A DNA stretch of 64,000 bases from Burkholderiales bacterium (GCA_016219375.1 JACRNC010000003.1:62001-126000); one strand, 5' to 3'. Positions 19,524 to 28,909 are shown, numbered from the stretch's first letter. Program-made: numbers and translations. The notes: generated by a model from the sequence alone, not told the origin.

Positions 19524-20338
19524 TGGCGCCAGCGCAATCGAGACGGGCATCGTCCCGCGCAGGCTGGATGGCACCGCCCCGGCTGTCCTGGCGTTTCACC
19601 GCCGTGCTGTGGCGCAACCTGCTGGTCTGGCGCAAGCTGGCCGTGCCCAGCCTGATCGGCAACATTGCCGAGCCGCTGATCATCCTGGTGGCCTTCGGCT
19701 ACGGCGTGGGCGCGCTGGTGGGCGAGGTGCGCGGGCTGCCGTACATCCTCTTCCTGGCGTCGGGCAGCATCTGCATGAGCACCATGTATGCAGCATCCTT
19801 CGAGGCGCTGTACTCGGCCTTCTCGCGCATGCATGTGCAGAAAACCTGGGACGGCATCATGAACGCGCCGGTGCGGCTGGACGACATCGTGCTGGCCGAG
19901 CTGCTTTGGGCGGCGTTGAAAAGCGTGTTCACCGCCGTCGCCATCGCCGGTGTGCTGATGGCCCTGGGCATCAGCCGGCAGCCGACGCTGCTGCTGGCCA
20001 TCCCGCTGCTGGGCCTGGTGGGGCTCGCCTTCGCCGCCATTGCGCTGATCTTCAATGCGCTGGCCAAGGGTTATGACTTCTTCACCTACTACTTCACCCT
20101 GGTGCTCACGCCAATGACCTTCCTGTCGGGCGTGTACTTCCCGCTGGACCAGATGCCGCATGCGCTGCAGATGGCTTCGGCCGTGCTGCCGCTGACGGCG
20201 GCCGTGGAGCTGATCCGGCCGCTGGTGATCGGGGAATGGCCGGTGCGCTGGCTGGCTCCGCTGGCTCAGTTGCTGGGCACGACGCTGGCCGCGGGCTGGG
20301 TCGCGCTGGCCCTCACTCGGCGCCGCTTCGGGCGTTGA
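19523..20338 (+). CDS. ABC-2 type transporter permease, NodJ-like
   Basis: 271 aa with six hydrophobic segments and the ABC-2 family elements SGVYFPLDQMP and AVLPLTAAVELIRPLVIGEW near the C-terminus, as in NodJ. It forms the membrane channel for the ATPase encoded just upstream; GGAGGAGG precedes the ATG, which overlaps the preceding stop by one base. No nod or polysaccharide genes are nearby, so a role in nodulation is not suggested and the substrate stays unknown. Confidence 0.87.
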   Translation: MAPAQSRRASSRAGWMAPPRLSWRFTAVLWRNLLVWRKLAVPSLIGNIAEPLIILVAFGYGVGALVGEVRGLPYILFLASGSICMSTMYAASFEALYSAFSRMHVQKTWDGIMNAPVRLDDIVLAELLWAALKSVFTAVAIAGVLMALGISRQPTLLLAIPLLGLVGLAFAAIALIFNALAKGYDFFTYYFTLVLTPMTFLSGVYFPLDQMPHALQMASAVLPLTAAVELIRPLVIGEWPVRWLAPLAQLLGTTLAAGWVALALTRRRFGR

Positions 20339-20363
20339 GGCTTTTCAAGCAAAGGAGCACAAG

Positions 20364-20708
20364 ATGCGGGCCGACGAGGAGCAGGTGTGCGTAGTGCTGT
20401 GCACCGCGCCGAGCGAGAAGGCAGCCGCGGCGCTGGCGCAGGCAGTGCTGCAGGCGCGTGCGGCGGCCTGCGTCAATGTGCTGCCGGGCGTGCGCTCGCA
20501 CTACTGGTGGGAAGGACGGCTGCACGAAGACGGCGAGTGGCTGCTGCTCATCAAGACCACGCGCGCCCGTTACGCCGCGCTGCAGGCGGCGGTGCGCGAG
20601 GCGCATCCCTATGAGGTGCCGGAGATCATTGCGCTCGACGTGGCGGACGGCTGGCCCCCCTATCTGGCCTGGGTTGCGCAGCAGGCGCGCGGGCCCAAGG
20701 GTGTTTGA
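20364..20708 (+). CDS. cutA: divalent-cation tolerance protein CutA
   Basis: 114 aa, trimeric ferredoxin-like fold. Family signatures are TAPSEKAAAALAQAVLQ, AACVNVLPGVRSHYWWEG and HPYEVPEIIALDV. CutA is implicated in copper and other divalent metal tolerance, but its mechanism is unclear. It is 25 nt after the ABC permease with AAGGAG before the ATG, so probably the same transcript. Confidence 0.93.
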   Translation: MRADEEQVCVVLCTAPSEKAAAALAQAVLQARAAACVNVLPGVRSHYWWEGRLHEDGEWLLLIKTTRARYAALQAAVREAHPYEVPEIIALDVADGWPPYLAWVAQQARGPKGV

Positions 20709-20720
20709 GCAGCCTGCGGC

Positions 20721-20749
20721 GTGACAACACCAAATGCCTGTGCTATAGT
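20721..20749 (+). promoter_or_regulatory. promoter of tRNA-fMet
   Basis: GTGACA (20721-20726), a 17-bp spacer and TATAGT (20744-20749) form a near-consensus sigma-70 promoter ending 13 nt before the tRNA. Confidence 0.8.
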
Positions 20750-20762
20750 TTCATTCTTCTGA

Positions 20763-20839
<77 letters not shown>

Positions 20840-20849
20840 CTCCGAGAGA

Positions 20850-20880
20850 CAGGCCGCTTCCGCAAGGAGCGGCCTGTTTT
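20850..20880 (+). terminator. intrinsic terminator after tRNA-fMet
   Basis: Stem CAGGCCGCT/AGCGGCCTG (20850-20858 with 20868-20876) followed by TTTT. The 228 bp from here to the next gene show no further signal. Confidence 0.85.
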
Positions 20881-21108
20881 GCTTTGTGCGCGGCTTTGTG
20901 TCTGCTGCTCGGTGCCTGTGCATGCGCGGCGGGGGCATGACTTGTGGGCACGTGCCGCGCTGCGCCGGCAAGCTGGATGTTGAGCCATGCTGAGCCGCAC
21001 GGCCCGCCGGGTCGGCACCCATGTTGCACACGCACGCACACGCTTACCGCACGCTGCGGGCACGCTTCTCATACTGCGCTCCCTTCGATGTTTGGACAGG
21101 AGCAGGCG

Positions 21109-21402
21109 ATGACGCTCACCCCCCGTATGCAGTTGCCCGAGCCCTATGTCGGCCATGAGGCCGTGGTGATCCGTGTGGACACCGGCCGGCGCGAGGTGCG
21201 CGCCGTTGTGTCGCGCGAGGCGCTGGAAGAGCGCTTTGCCGCCGGCCACACGCCGCAGGACTGGTTGCTGGCCTACCAGGCCCATGCCGAGGAGATCCAG
21301 GCGGTGGTGCGGGCCAAGGTGGCGCGCGCCAGCCCGGAGCCGGTGGTCATCTCCAAATACGACTTCTCGAGAGCCGACGCAGCCGGCATGACGGCCCGCT
21401 GA
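21109..21402 (+). CDS. small DUF1488-like protein
   Basis: 97 aa, starting MTLTPRMQLPEPYVGHEAVV; CAGGAG precedes the ATG by 6 nt. The pattern V-x-R-(E)ALEERF followed by a helix with AEEIQAVVRAKV resembles the DUF1488 family of small proteins, whose role is unknown. There is no signal peptide or membrane segment. It stands alone between tRNA-fMet and the Fur-box promoter. The family match is by eye and moderate. Confidence 0.6.
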   Translation: MTLTPRMQLPEPYVGHEAVVIRVDTGRREVRAVVSREALEERFAAGHTPQDWLLAYQAHAEEIQAVVRAKVARASPEPVVISKYDFSRADAAGMTAR

Positions 21403-21445
21403 GCGTTGCGCTTCTCCTGCGAATAGCCCGGCCACCTGCCGGGAC

Positions 21446-21486
21446 TTGCGCCTGGCCTGCACCTCCATATAATGAGAATCATTCGC
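21446..21486 (+). promoter_or_regulatory. sigma-70 promoter overlapped by a Fur box
   Basis: TTGCGC (21446-21451), a 16-bp spacer and a perfect TATAAT (21468-21473). The 19 bases 21468-21486 match the Fur consensus GATAATGATAATCATTATC at 15 positions, with the core AATGAGAATCATT intact. A Fur-Fe(II) dimer there would cover the -10 box and the start site, so transcription should rise when iron is scarce. Confidence 0.75.
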
Positions 21487-21623
21487 AATGACGGATGAGG
21501 CGGTGGGGACGTGAGTCACGCCAGATGCCCGTCAAGGCGCTGCCCGGTTTCGTGGGGCAGCGAGGCCGGCAGGCTCGCTGCATTTGCGGGGCCGCCTCCC
21601 GATAGGGGCGGCCCCGTTTTTTT
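21480..21623 (+). ncRNA. candidate Fur-regulated small RNA (or leader RNA)
   Basis: The Fur-box promoter predicts a start near 21480, and a strong terminator ends at 21623, giving a transcript of about 144 nt with no convincing reading frame. Several helices can form: GACGG (21490) with CCGTC (21529), CGTG/CACG (21510-21520), CTGCCC/GGGCAG (21540-21560), GCGAG/CTCGC (21560-21578) and the terminator stem. Iron-regulated small RNAs of other bacteria (RyhB, PrrF, NrrF) have this same Fur promoter plus terminator layout, but no primary-sequence likeness to them was recognised. Because a gene with a good ribosome binding site starts 27 nt after the T run, an attenuator leader is the alternative. 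Confidence 0.6.
21587..21623 (+). terminator. strong intrinsic terminator of the candidate small RNA
   Basis: Perfect 10-bp stem CGGGGCCGCC/GGCGGCCCCG (21587-21596 with 21607-21616), 10-nt loop, seven T. Confidence 0.92.
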
Positions 21624-21650
21624 GCCAATGCAGGTCCAGCGGAGGTCGCA

Positions 21651-21968
21651 ATGAACCAGTCCCGATCAGCCCAGGCGGCAAGCGGCGTCTGCGAGGTCGA
21701 GATGACGGCGCTAGAGGCCCAACTGGCCGCGGCGCTGGTGCTGATGACGGCGCACGAGCGCAGCGGCCAGGCCGCCGAGCAGCGCATGGCCTTGGCCCGC
21801 AAGATCGGCGCGCATCTAGAGGCGCTGGCCGGCGAGATGCGGCTGTCGCAGGCCTTTCGCCGCATCGCCGAATGCCTGGGCAGCCAATGGGCCGAGCAGG
21901 CGGGGGTGCAGGCGGCCGTGCAGCGCGGTCAATTGGCCATCATGCCGGCGGCGCCGGGCCTGCATTGA
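21651..21968 (+). CDS. hypothetical protein, helical, 105 aa
   Basis: Not recognised. The ATG follows GGAGG at 5 nt, so it is likely translated. The product is predicted to be mostly alpha-helical (MTALEAQLAAALVLMTAHER, AEQRMALARKIGAHLEALAG), without signal peptide, cysteine pairs or membrane segment; a coiled-coil or regulator-like small protein is possible. It lies 27 nt downstream of the terminator of the Fur-controlled RNA and is convergent with glpQ. If the terminator leaks, it would be iron-regulated. Confidence 0.6.
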   Translation: MNQSRSAQAASGVCEVEMTALEAQLAAALVLMTAHERSGQAAEQRMALARKIGAHLEALAGEMRLSQAFRRIAECLGSQWAEQAGVQAAVQRGQLAIMPAAPGLH

Positions 21969-22004
21969 GGACGCAAACAGGCCGGCGCGCGTGTCGAGCG
22001 TGTC

Positions 22005-23192
22005 TTAGCGGCCGATGAAGGCGTCGCGCGCTTGCACGCCCAGGAAGGCCTGATCGGTGAAGAAGCCGTCCAGGCCGGTGGCCAGCAGGGTGCGGGCATA
22101 GTCGCCCATGCGGCCGATGGCGGCGGGCTCGCTGCCGTTGTCGAACTCGGCGGGCAGGAAGACGTTTTCGGCTCGCAGCGTCCAGGCGTGGACGACCAGG
22201 CCGGCGGCGTGTGCGTCCTTGACCAGCGTGGTGGGCTGTCCGAGCGTGCCGTTCCCCGTGAGCGGGATGACAAGGCTGGTGTGTGCGCCGATCCCCTGCG
22301 CGTAGCGGGCGATCTCCTTCAGGCCCTCGGGCTTGGCCAGATCGGCGTAGGTTCGCGCGTCGCCCGAGACGACGAAGTCATAGGGCTTGCCGCTGTTGCT
22401 GAGCAACTGCACGAGTGGCAGGCGGGTCATCCGTGAGAGCTCGCGCAGGTTGCCGACTTCGAAGGACTGGATGATGGCCGCGTCCCGGCGGCTGCTGTAG
22501 CCGAAGCGGCGCAGCGTGCGCACCAGAGGTTCCTCCAGGGACAGGCCGATGCTGTCGAAGTAGGTCGGGTGCTTGGTCTCGGGATAGACGCCGACCGGCT
22601 TGAAGTCGCGCAGCGTGCCGCTCTGGATGGCGCGCTGGCGACGGCGTTCATTGGCCTGCTCGACCAGGCGCAGCACCTCTTCCAGCGTGGGCACCTCGAA
22701 CATGTTGTCGAAGCGGGTGTTGGCTGTGCGCAGCTGCGGCAGGCGCTCGCGGGCGCGCAGGGTCTTGAGCTCAGCCAGCGTGAAGTCCTCGGTAAACCAG
22801 CCGGTGATCGTGACGCCGTCGATCACCTTGGTGCGCTTGCGGTCGGCGAATTCGGGTCGCTCTTGCACGTCGGTGGTGGCCTCGCGCAGGCTGCCGTCGG
22901 CGTTGAGGATGGCCATGGCGTTCTCATGGCGGGCGACGAGCACGCCGTCGCGGGTGCTCACCAAGTCCGGCTCGACATAGTCGGCGCCCTGTTCGATGGC
23001 CAGCCAGTAGGCGGCCAGCGTGTGCTCGGGCACGTAGCCGCTTGCGCCGCGGTGGGCGATGACGACCGGCGTCTCAGGCGCCTGAGCATCGCCGTCGCGG
23101 TGCGCATGCGCGCCGGTGACCAGCGCGCAGCTGGCGATCAGCATGGCAAGGGCGCGCGACAGGGCATGGCGGCGCGGCGTGAGGACGGTCAT
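22005..23192 (-). CDS. glpQ: periplasmic glycerophosphodiester phosphodiesterase
   Basis: 395 aa with a signal peptide (cleavage after AHA, about residue 30). The GDPD domain shows the catalytic HRGASGYVPEHTLAAYWLAI, then ADYVEPDLVSTRDGVLVARHE with the metal-binding E-x-D and second histidine. It hydrolyses glycerophosphodiesters to glycerol-3-phosphate and an alcohol in the periplasm. The long insert between about residues 95 and 170 is typical of the GlpQ rather than UgpQ branch. No glp transporter gene is adjacent and no clear Pho box was found upstream. Confidence 0.93.
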   Translation of the reverse strand: MTVLTPRRHALSRALAMLIASCALVTGAHAHRDGDAQAPETPVVIAHRGASGYVPEHTLAAYWLAIEQGADYVEPDLVSTRDGVLVARHENAMAILNADGSLREATTDVQERPEFADRKRTKVIDGVTITGWFTEDFTLAELKTLRARERLPQLRTANTRFDNMFEVPTLEEVLRLVEQANERRRQRAIQSGTLRDFKPVGVYPETKHPTYFDSIGLSLEEPLVRTLRRFGYSSRRDAAIIQSFEVGNLRELSRMTRLPLVQLLSNSGKPYDFVVSGDARTYADLAKPEGLKEIARYAQGIGAHTSLVIPLTGNGTLGQPTTLVKDAHAAGLVVHAWTLRAENVFLPAEFDNGSEPAAIGRMGDYARTLLATGLDGFFTDQAFLGVQARDAFIGR

Positions 23193-23304
23193 GGCGGTCT
23201 CCGGTGTGATGAGTAACCGCCACCTTAGAAAGCGCTGATGACCGGCTCGTGAGCGGGCCCTGCGCCGATCGGAGCAGGGCGGCGCCCCCGGCGCCCCCGG
23301 CGGC

Positions 23305-24099
23305 TCAGGGTTCGCCGAAGAAGGCCCGCAGCTCGCGCGTCACCTCCGGCGCTTCTTCGAGCTGCACCCAATGCCCGCAGTCCGCGAAGTGCCGCACGCG
23401 GCGCGCGCCGAAGCGCTCGGCCAGGCTGCGCGGCAGGTAAGGGTCGCGGTCGCCCCAGAGCACCAGCGTGGGCTTGTCGGCGGTGAGCCGCAGCAGCCGC
23501 TCGTCCCAGCCGGCCAGCTTCCACGGGTCGGCCGCGCGGTAGATCTGCAGCACCGTGCGCTTCATCGTCGGGTGCATGCGGTCGAAGGTCTCGTCGATCT
23601 GCGCCCGCGTGAGCTTGCGCGAGCCGCGGCGCAGCTCCATGCGAAAGCCGCTGCGGTTGAGCAGCGCCATGCTGAGCTCGCCCAGCAGCGGCGTGCGCCA
23701 GACGCGGCCCCAGAAGTGCCAGCGGTAGTCGCGGTGGAAAGCGGTGTCGAGGATGGCGATGCGGCGCACGCGCTGCGGGTGCATCACCGCCCAGGCCAGC
23801 CCCAGCGGGCCGCCGATGTCGTGCACCACCAGGTCCAGCGGCTGCTGCACGCCGGCGGCGGTGATGAAGTCCTCCACCCAGCGGCCCATGTTCTCGATGT
23901 CGTACTGCGGCATGCGCAGCGGCTCGGACTGGCCGAAGCCTGGCAGGTCTGGAGCCAAGCAGCGGTGCTCAGCACGCAGGCCGTCGATCACCGGCCGCCA
24001 CACCTCGCTCGTGTCCGGGTTGCCGTGCAGCAGCAGCACGGGCGGGCCCTGGCCCTCGTCGATGAGATGGACACGCGTGTCGCGGACGGTCAAGCTCAT
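23305..24099 (-). CDS. alpha/beta hydrolase with an aspartate nucleophile (haloalkane dehalogenase / epoxide hydrolase type)
   Basis: 264 aa, cytoplasmic. The oxyanion motif HGNPDTSEVW is near residue 26, and the nucleophile elbow reads VVHDIGGPLGLAW, placing Asp where serine esterases have Ser. The charge-relay partners fit: the acid in WGDRDPYLP and the His in CGHWVQLEEAPEV. Asp nucleophiles are used by haloalkane dehalogenases, fluoroacetate dehalogenases and epoxide hydrolases; HGNP and the HD-x-G pattern lean toward the dehalogenase-like branch. The halide-binding tryptophan next to the nucleophile is replaced (Ile), so the substrate is uncertain. It is divergent from rluA. Confidence 0.75.
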   Translation of the reverse strand: MSLTVRDTRVHLIDEGQGPPVLLLHGNPDTSEVWRPVIDGLRAEHRCLAPDLPGFGQSEPLRMPQYDIENMGRWVEDFITAAGVQQPLDLVVHDIGGPLGLAWAVMHPQRVRRIAILDTAFHRDYRWHFWGRVWRTPLLGELSMALLNRSGFRMELRRGSRKLTRAQIDETFDRMHPTMKRTVLQIYRAADPWKLAGWDERLLRLTADKPTLVLWGDRDPYLPRSLAERFGARRVRHFADCGHWVQLEEAPEVTRELRAFFGEP

Positions 24100-24312
24100 G
24101 GCGGCTTTCGGCTGGGATGGAATCGTTGCGGATCGCCGGTCCGGCAGGCGAGGCGGAGACGGGCATAGAGGCAGGGATCGGTGATCATAGGCAGCTGCCG
24201 CCCGGCCTCTGCGCCTGCCCTGCGCCGCGGCATCGTCGCCAGACGCTGGGCGTGAATCTCCGCCGCCTCATGCCGGGGCCGACATCGGGAAGGCGCCCGT
24301 CTTCACCCCACC

Positions 24313-25002
24313 GTGCACGTCAATCCATCCAACCCGCTTCCGCCGCCGCCGCCCTACGAGCCGCCGCCCGACGACAGCCTGGCGCTGCTGGCGGCCGACG
24401 AGGCACTGCTGGCGGTGGACAAGCCTGCCGGACTGCTGACCGTGCCGGGCCGCGGCGCGCATCTGCAGGACTGCCTGCTGCACCGGGTGCAGGCCCGGCA
24501 TGCCGATGCGCGGCTGGTGCACCGGCTGGATCAGCCGACCTCCGGCATTGTCGTCTTCGGCCGCGGGCTGCCGGCGCAGCGTGCGCTGGCCGGCGCCTTC
24601 GAGCAGCGCCGGGTGGACAAGCGCTACATCGCCCTGGTGGCCGGCCGCATGGCGCAGCAACAAGGCGAGATCGACCTGCCGCTGGCCTGCGACTGGCCCC
24701 ACCGCCCACGCCATGTGGTGGACCGCCTGCACGGCCGGCCGGCGCAGACGCGCTGGCGCGTGCTGGGTTTTGATGAGCGGCTGCAAGCCACCCGCGTGGA
24801 GCTGCAGCCGCTGACCGGCCGCACGCATCAGCTGCGTGTGCACCTGCAGGCGCTGGGCCACCCCATCCTGGGTGACCGGCTCTACGCGGGCGCTGCCGCG
24901 CAGGCCGCCACGGCGCGCCTGATGCTGCATGCGGCGCGGCTGGCCCTGCCGCATCCGGTGGATGGCCGGATGTGCGTGCTCGAATCACCGCCGCCGTTCT
25001 GA
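24313..25002 (+). CDS. rluA: dual-specificity 23S rRNA/tRNA pseudouridine synthase RluA
   Basis: 229 aa, GTG start (MHVNPSNPL), with a proline-rich N-terminal extension. The catalytic motif is VHRLDQPTSGIVVF, and the region EIDLPLACDWPHRPRHVVD plus GRPAQTRWRVL and the C-terminal LTGRTHQLRVHLQALGHPILGDRLY follow E. coli RluA closely, better than RluC or RluD. RluA makes Psi746 in 23S rRNA and Psi32 in some tRNAs. The length (219 aa in E. coli) and lack of an S4 domain also fit. No strong ribosome binding site precedes the GTG. Confidence 0.87.
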   Translation: MHVNPSNPLPPPPPYEPPPDDSLALLAADEALLAVDKPAGLLTVPGRGAHLQDCLLHRVQARHADARLVHRLDQPTSGIVVFGRGLPAQRALAGAFEQRRVDKRYIALVAGRMAQQQGEIDLPLACDWPHRPRHVVDRLHGRPAQTRWRVLGFDERLQATRVELQPLTGRTHQLRVHLQALGHPILGDRLYAGAAAQAATARLMLHAARLALPHPVDGRMCVLESPPPF

Positions 25003-25185
25003 GGCGATGACTGCGGGGCCGCCACCGCAGCCGGCCAGGCTGCGCCGGGCGCGGGTGCGATGACGGATGACGCACCGGATCCGGTGGCCCGTCAGGCCAC
25101 GGGTGGCAAAATCGACAGCTTCCCCTCAATGCAGCGGACCGTCCCGCCCCAGCCATGCGCCGGGGCCGCGCCGCCCAGGAACATC

Positions 25186-26307
<1,122 letters not shown>

Positions 26308-26320
26308 GGCGGCACACGCC

Positions 26321-27763
26321 ATGACCATGAGCGGCGAGGGCTGCGCCAGCTTCTTCTGGCACGACTACGAGACCTTCGGCCGCTTCCCGCGCAAGGACCG
26401 GCCGGCGCAGTTCGCCGGCATCCGCACGGATCTGGATCTCAACGAGATCGGCGAGCCGGTCATGCTCTACTGCCAGCCTGCGCCGGACTACCTGCCCGAC
26501 CCCGAGTCCTGCCTGCTGACCGGCATCCTGCCCCAGCATTGCCTGGAGCGCGGCATCCCCGAGCACCAGTTCGCCGCTGCCATCGAGCGCGAGCTGGCCG
26601 CCCCCGGCACGGTGGGCGTGGGCTACAACACCATCCGCTTTGACGACGAGGTCACGCGCCATCTCTTCTGGCGCAACCTGATCGACCCGTATGGCCGCGA
26701 GTGGCAGAACGAATGCGGCCGCTGGGACATCCTGGACCTGGTGCGCGCCGCCCACGCGCTGCGGCCCGAAGGCATCGAATGGCCGCGGCATGAGGACGGC
26801 CGCGTGTCCTTCAAGCTGGAGCACCTGACTGCTGCCAACGGCCTGGCGCACGAGGCGGCGCACGATGCGCTGTCCGACGTGCGCGCCACCATCGCGCTGG
26901 CCAAGCTGATCCGCGAGCGCCAGCCCCGGCTGTTCGACTTCTGCCTGAAGCTGCGCAAGAAGGACGCCGTGCTGGCCGAGATCGGCGTGGGCCGGCCCTT
27001 CCTGCACATCTCCGGCATGTACGGCCCGGAGCGCGGCTGCGTGGCCATCGTCTGGCCGCTGGCGCCGCACCCGACCAACCGCAACGAGATCATCGTCTGG
27101 GACCTGGCCGAGGACCCGGCCGAGCTGCTGGACCTGCGTGCCGAGGACATCCGCGCGCGCCTGTTCACCCGCGCGGAGGATCTGCCGGAAGGCACGCGCC
27201 GGCTGCCCATCAAGACCATCCACATCAACAAGTCGCCGGTGGTGGTGGGCAATCTCAAGGCGCTCAGCACCGCGCAGGCCGAGCGCTGGGCGGTGGACGT
27301 GGGCCGGGCGCTGCGCCATGCGGAGTGGACGGCCCAGCACGGGGCCAAGCTGCACGGCATCTGGCCTGAGGTCTTTGCCCGCCCGGACGAGGCGCGGCCC
27401 GCGGTGGACGTGGACGAGGACCTCTACGGCGGCCTGCTCAGCCGCGATGACCGCCGCGCGCTGGACCGCCTGCGCAGCCAGCCGCCCGCCGACCTGGCCG
27501 GACGCCGCTTCGGCTTCGACGATCCACGGCTGGAAGAGCTGGTCTTCCGCTGGCGCGCACGCAACTTCGCCGACACGCTGACCGCGGACGAGCGCGAGCG
27601 CTGGCAAGCGCATCGCCGTGACCGCCTGCTCGACGGTGCCGGCGGCGCGCTGACCATCGAGCGCTATTTCGAGCGCATCGACACGCTGAGCGAGACCGCC
27701 GACGAGCGCGGCGAGGCCATCCTGGGCGCGCTCTACGACTACGCCGAGCAGATCGCGCCGTAA
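26321..27763 (+). CDS. sbcB: exodeoxyribonuclease I
   Basis: 480 aa, close to E. coli ExoI (475 aa). The DEDDh exonuclease motifs are WHDYETFG (about residue 14), the second acidic segment VGYNTIRFDDEVTRHLFWRN and HDALSDVRATIALAKLI with the final His/Asp. The SH3-like and C-terminal ExoI domains follow (KLRKKDAVLAEIGVGRPFLH, HINKSPVVV). It degrades single-stranded DNA 3' to 5' and acts in mismatch repair and recombination. An ATG six bases later (MSGEG) is an alternative start. Confidence 0.95.
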   Translation: MTMSGEGCASFFWHDYETFGRFPRKDRPAQFAGIRTDLDLNEIGEPVMLYCQPAPDYLPDPESCLLTGILPQHCLERGIPEHQFAAAIERELAAPGTVGVGYNTIRFDDEVTRHLFWRNLIDPYGREWQNECGRWDILDLVRAAHALRPEGIEWPRHEDGRVSFKLEHLTAANGLAHEAAHDALSDVRATIALAKLIRERQPRLFDFCLKLRKKDAVLAEIGVGRPFLHISGMYGPERGCVAIVWPLAPHPTNRNEIIVWDLAEDPAELLDLRAEDIRARLFTRAEDLPEGTRRLPIKTIHINKSPVVVGNLKALSTAQAERWAVDVGRALRHAEWTAQHGAKLHGIWPEVFARPDEARPAVDVDEDLYGGLLSRDDRRALDRLRSQPPADLAGRRFGFDDPRLEELVFRWRARNFADTLTADERERWQAHRRDRLLDGAGGALTIERYFERIDTLSETADERGEAILGALYDYAEQIAP

Positions 27764-27918
27764 GCCTGGCCGTGCCGGTGGCCCAGGGCACGATCACCCG
27801 GTTTCTGCGGGTTTGCGCGCCCCTGTGTCGAGGGGCCCGCCGGTTCGCGATTCAGGATCCCTCCACAGAATGGATGGGCGACGTGACGTCGCACACACCG
27901 ATCAACTGGAGGATGAAT

Positions 27919-28656
27919 ATGAAGATGAACTGGAAGGCCGCGTGCGGGGCCCTGGCTGTATGGGGAGTCACCATCAGCGCGTCGGCACAAGGCATCGTGC
28001 CTGTCGCGCTTACGGGTACGTTCGATTTTTCCGCCGACGCTGAACAGGCGCTCGTCGCCAGTGGCGCGTCGAGCGCGGCTCTGACGCCCGCCTCGGGGGT
28101 CGGCTATGACGTCAGCATGCCTGCTGACATCACGCTTGAACCGGGGGCAGCAAGCGGCACGATCACCGCTGTTGAAGCCCGTGCGGCGGGTGGTTGGTTC
28201 TGGCAATCCACCCCCAACTTCACCAATACAGGCGGCTCGCTCAGCATCACCAACTTGCGCATCGACGTGGCCACCCAGACCATCTACGGCGACGCATCCG
28301 GGGCAAATGGTGCGGGAAGCCTGAGCAACGTCGCGCTGTGGACGGGGCAGATCGAAGCGCCCGATCTGCCGTCGGATGCGTTCAGCATGGTGCCCTCTTT
28401 GCCACCCGGCACAACCATCGTGCTGCGAGCCAGCGGGTTGGCGCTGACGCAGAGCGGCCGTGATCTGCTGGGCACTGGTCTGGGTCTCAACGGCACGGGG
28501 CAGACGATCTTCAATGACGTGAGTGACTGGGGGACCGTCACATTCGCGATCACCACCCCGGTGCCCGAGCCCTCCACCTGGGCGCTGTCCGCCATCGGCC
28601 TGGCGGCGGCAGCGTTGCGGCTGCGCCGCCGGGCCACGGCTGACGCCCGCGCCTGA
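27919..28656 (+). CDS. PEP-CTERM sorting-signal protein
   Basis: 245 aa with a signal peptide (MKMNWKAACGALAVWGVTIS, cleavage near ASA). The C-terminus carries the exosortase signal VPEPSTWALSAIGLAAAALR followed by an arginine-rich end, so the protein is exported, handled by an exosortase and probably released at the surface or attached to exopolysaccharide. The middle is rich in small and hydroxyl residues, with several TG and NG repeats, a likely beta-rich surface protein without named domain. TGGAGG lies six bases ahead of the chosen ATG; two other in-frame ATGs are within 6 nt. The exosortase gene is not in this window. Confidence 0.88.
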   Translation: MKMNWKAACGALAVWGVTISASAQGIVPVALTGTFDFSADAEQALVASGASSAALTPASGVGYDVSMPADITLEPGAASGTITAVEARAAGGWFWQSTPNFTNTGGSLSITNLRIDVATQTIYGDASGANGAGSLSNVALWTGQIEAPDLPSDAFSMVPSLPPGTTIVLRASGLALTQSGRDLLGTGLGLNGTGQTIFNDVSDWGTVTFAITTPVPEPSTWALSAIGLAAAALRLRRRATADARA

Positions 28657-28678
28657 TCGGGCAGCCCGGCACCCAAGC

Positions 28679-28708
28679 AAACGGCCCGCATTGCGCGGGC
28701 CGTTTCGT
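28679..28708 (+). terminator. intrinsic terminator after the first PEP-CTERM gene
   Basis: Stem AAACGGCCCGC/GCGGGCCGTTT (28679-28689 with 28695-28705), 5-nt loop, T-rich end. The long A/T-flanked stem could also serve the small convergent gene on the minus strand. Confidence 0.85.
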
Positions 28709-28756
28709 TTGGCGCCTGCTGCGGATGCAGGCGCCGGTGTGCACAGGCAGGGGCGC

Positions 28757-28909
28757 TCAGTTCGAGGCCGCCGACGCGGCCGGTGCCGCCTCATGGGTTT
28801 CGGTGGAGATGCCGTGCTCGCCGCCCATCGACACGTCGCCGCCCGCCTTGGACAGCAGCCAGAACACGCCAGCGATCACGATGGCACCCAGAACGATCCA
28901 CTTCACCAT
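28757..28909 (-). CDS. small single-pass membrane protein, 50 aa
   Basis: Not recognised as a named family. The frame starts MVKWIVLGAIVIAGVFWLLS, one clear membrane helix after a two-residue start, then KAGGDVSMGGEHGISTETHE and an Ala-rich acidic tail. GAGG lies 9 nt ahead of the ATG; an upstream ATG 9 nt earlier (MLVMVKW) overlaps that site. The topology suggests a short helix anchored in the inner membrane with a histidine/glutamate-containing tail. It is convergent with the PEP-CTERM gene. Confidence 0.6.
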   Translation of the reverse strand: MVKWIVLGAIVIAGVFWLLSKAGGDVSMGGEHGISTETHEAAPAASAASN

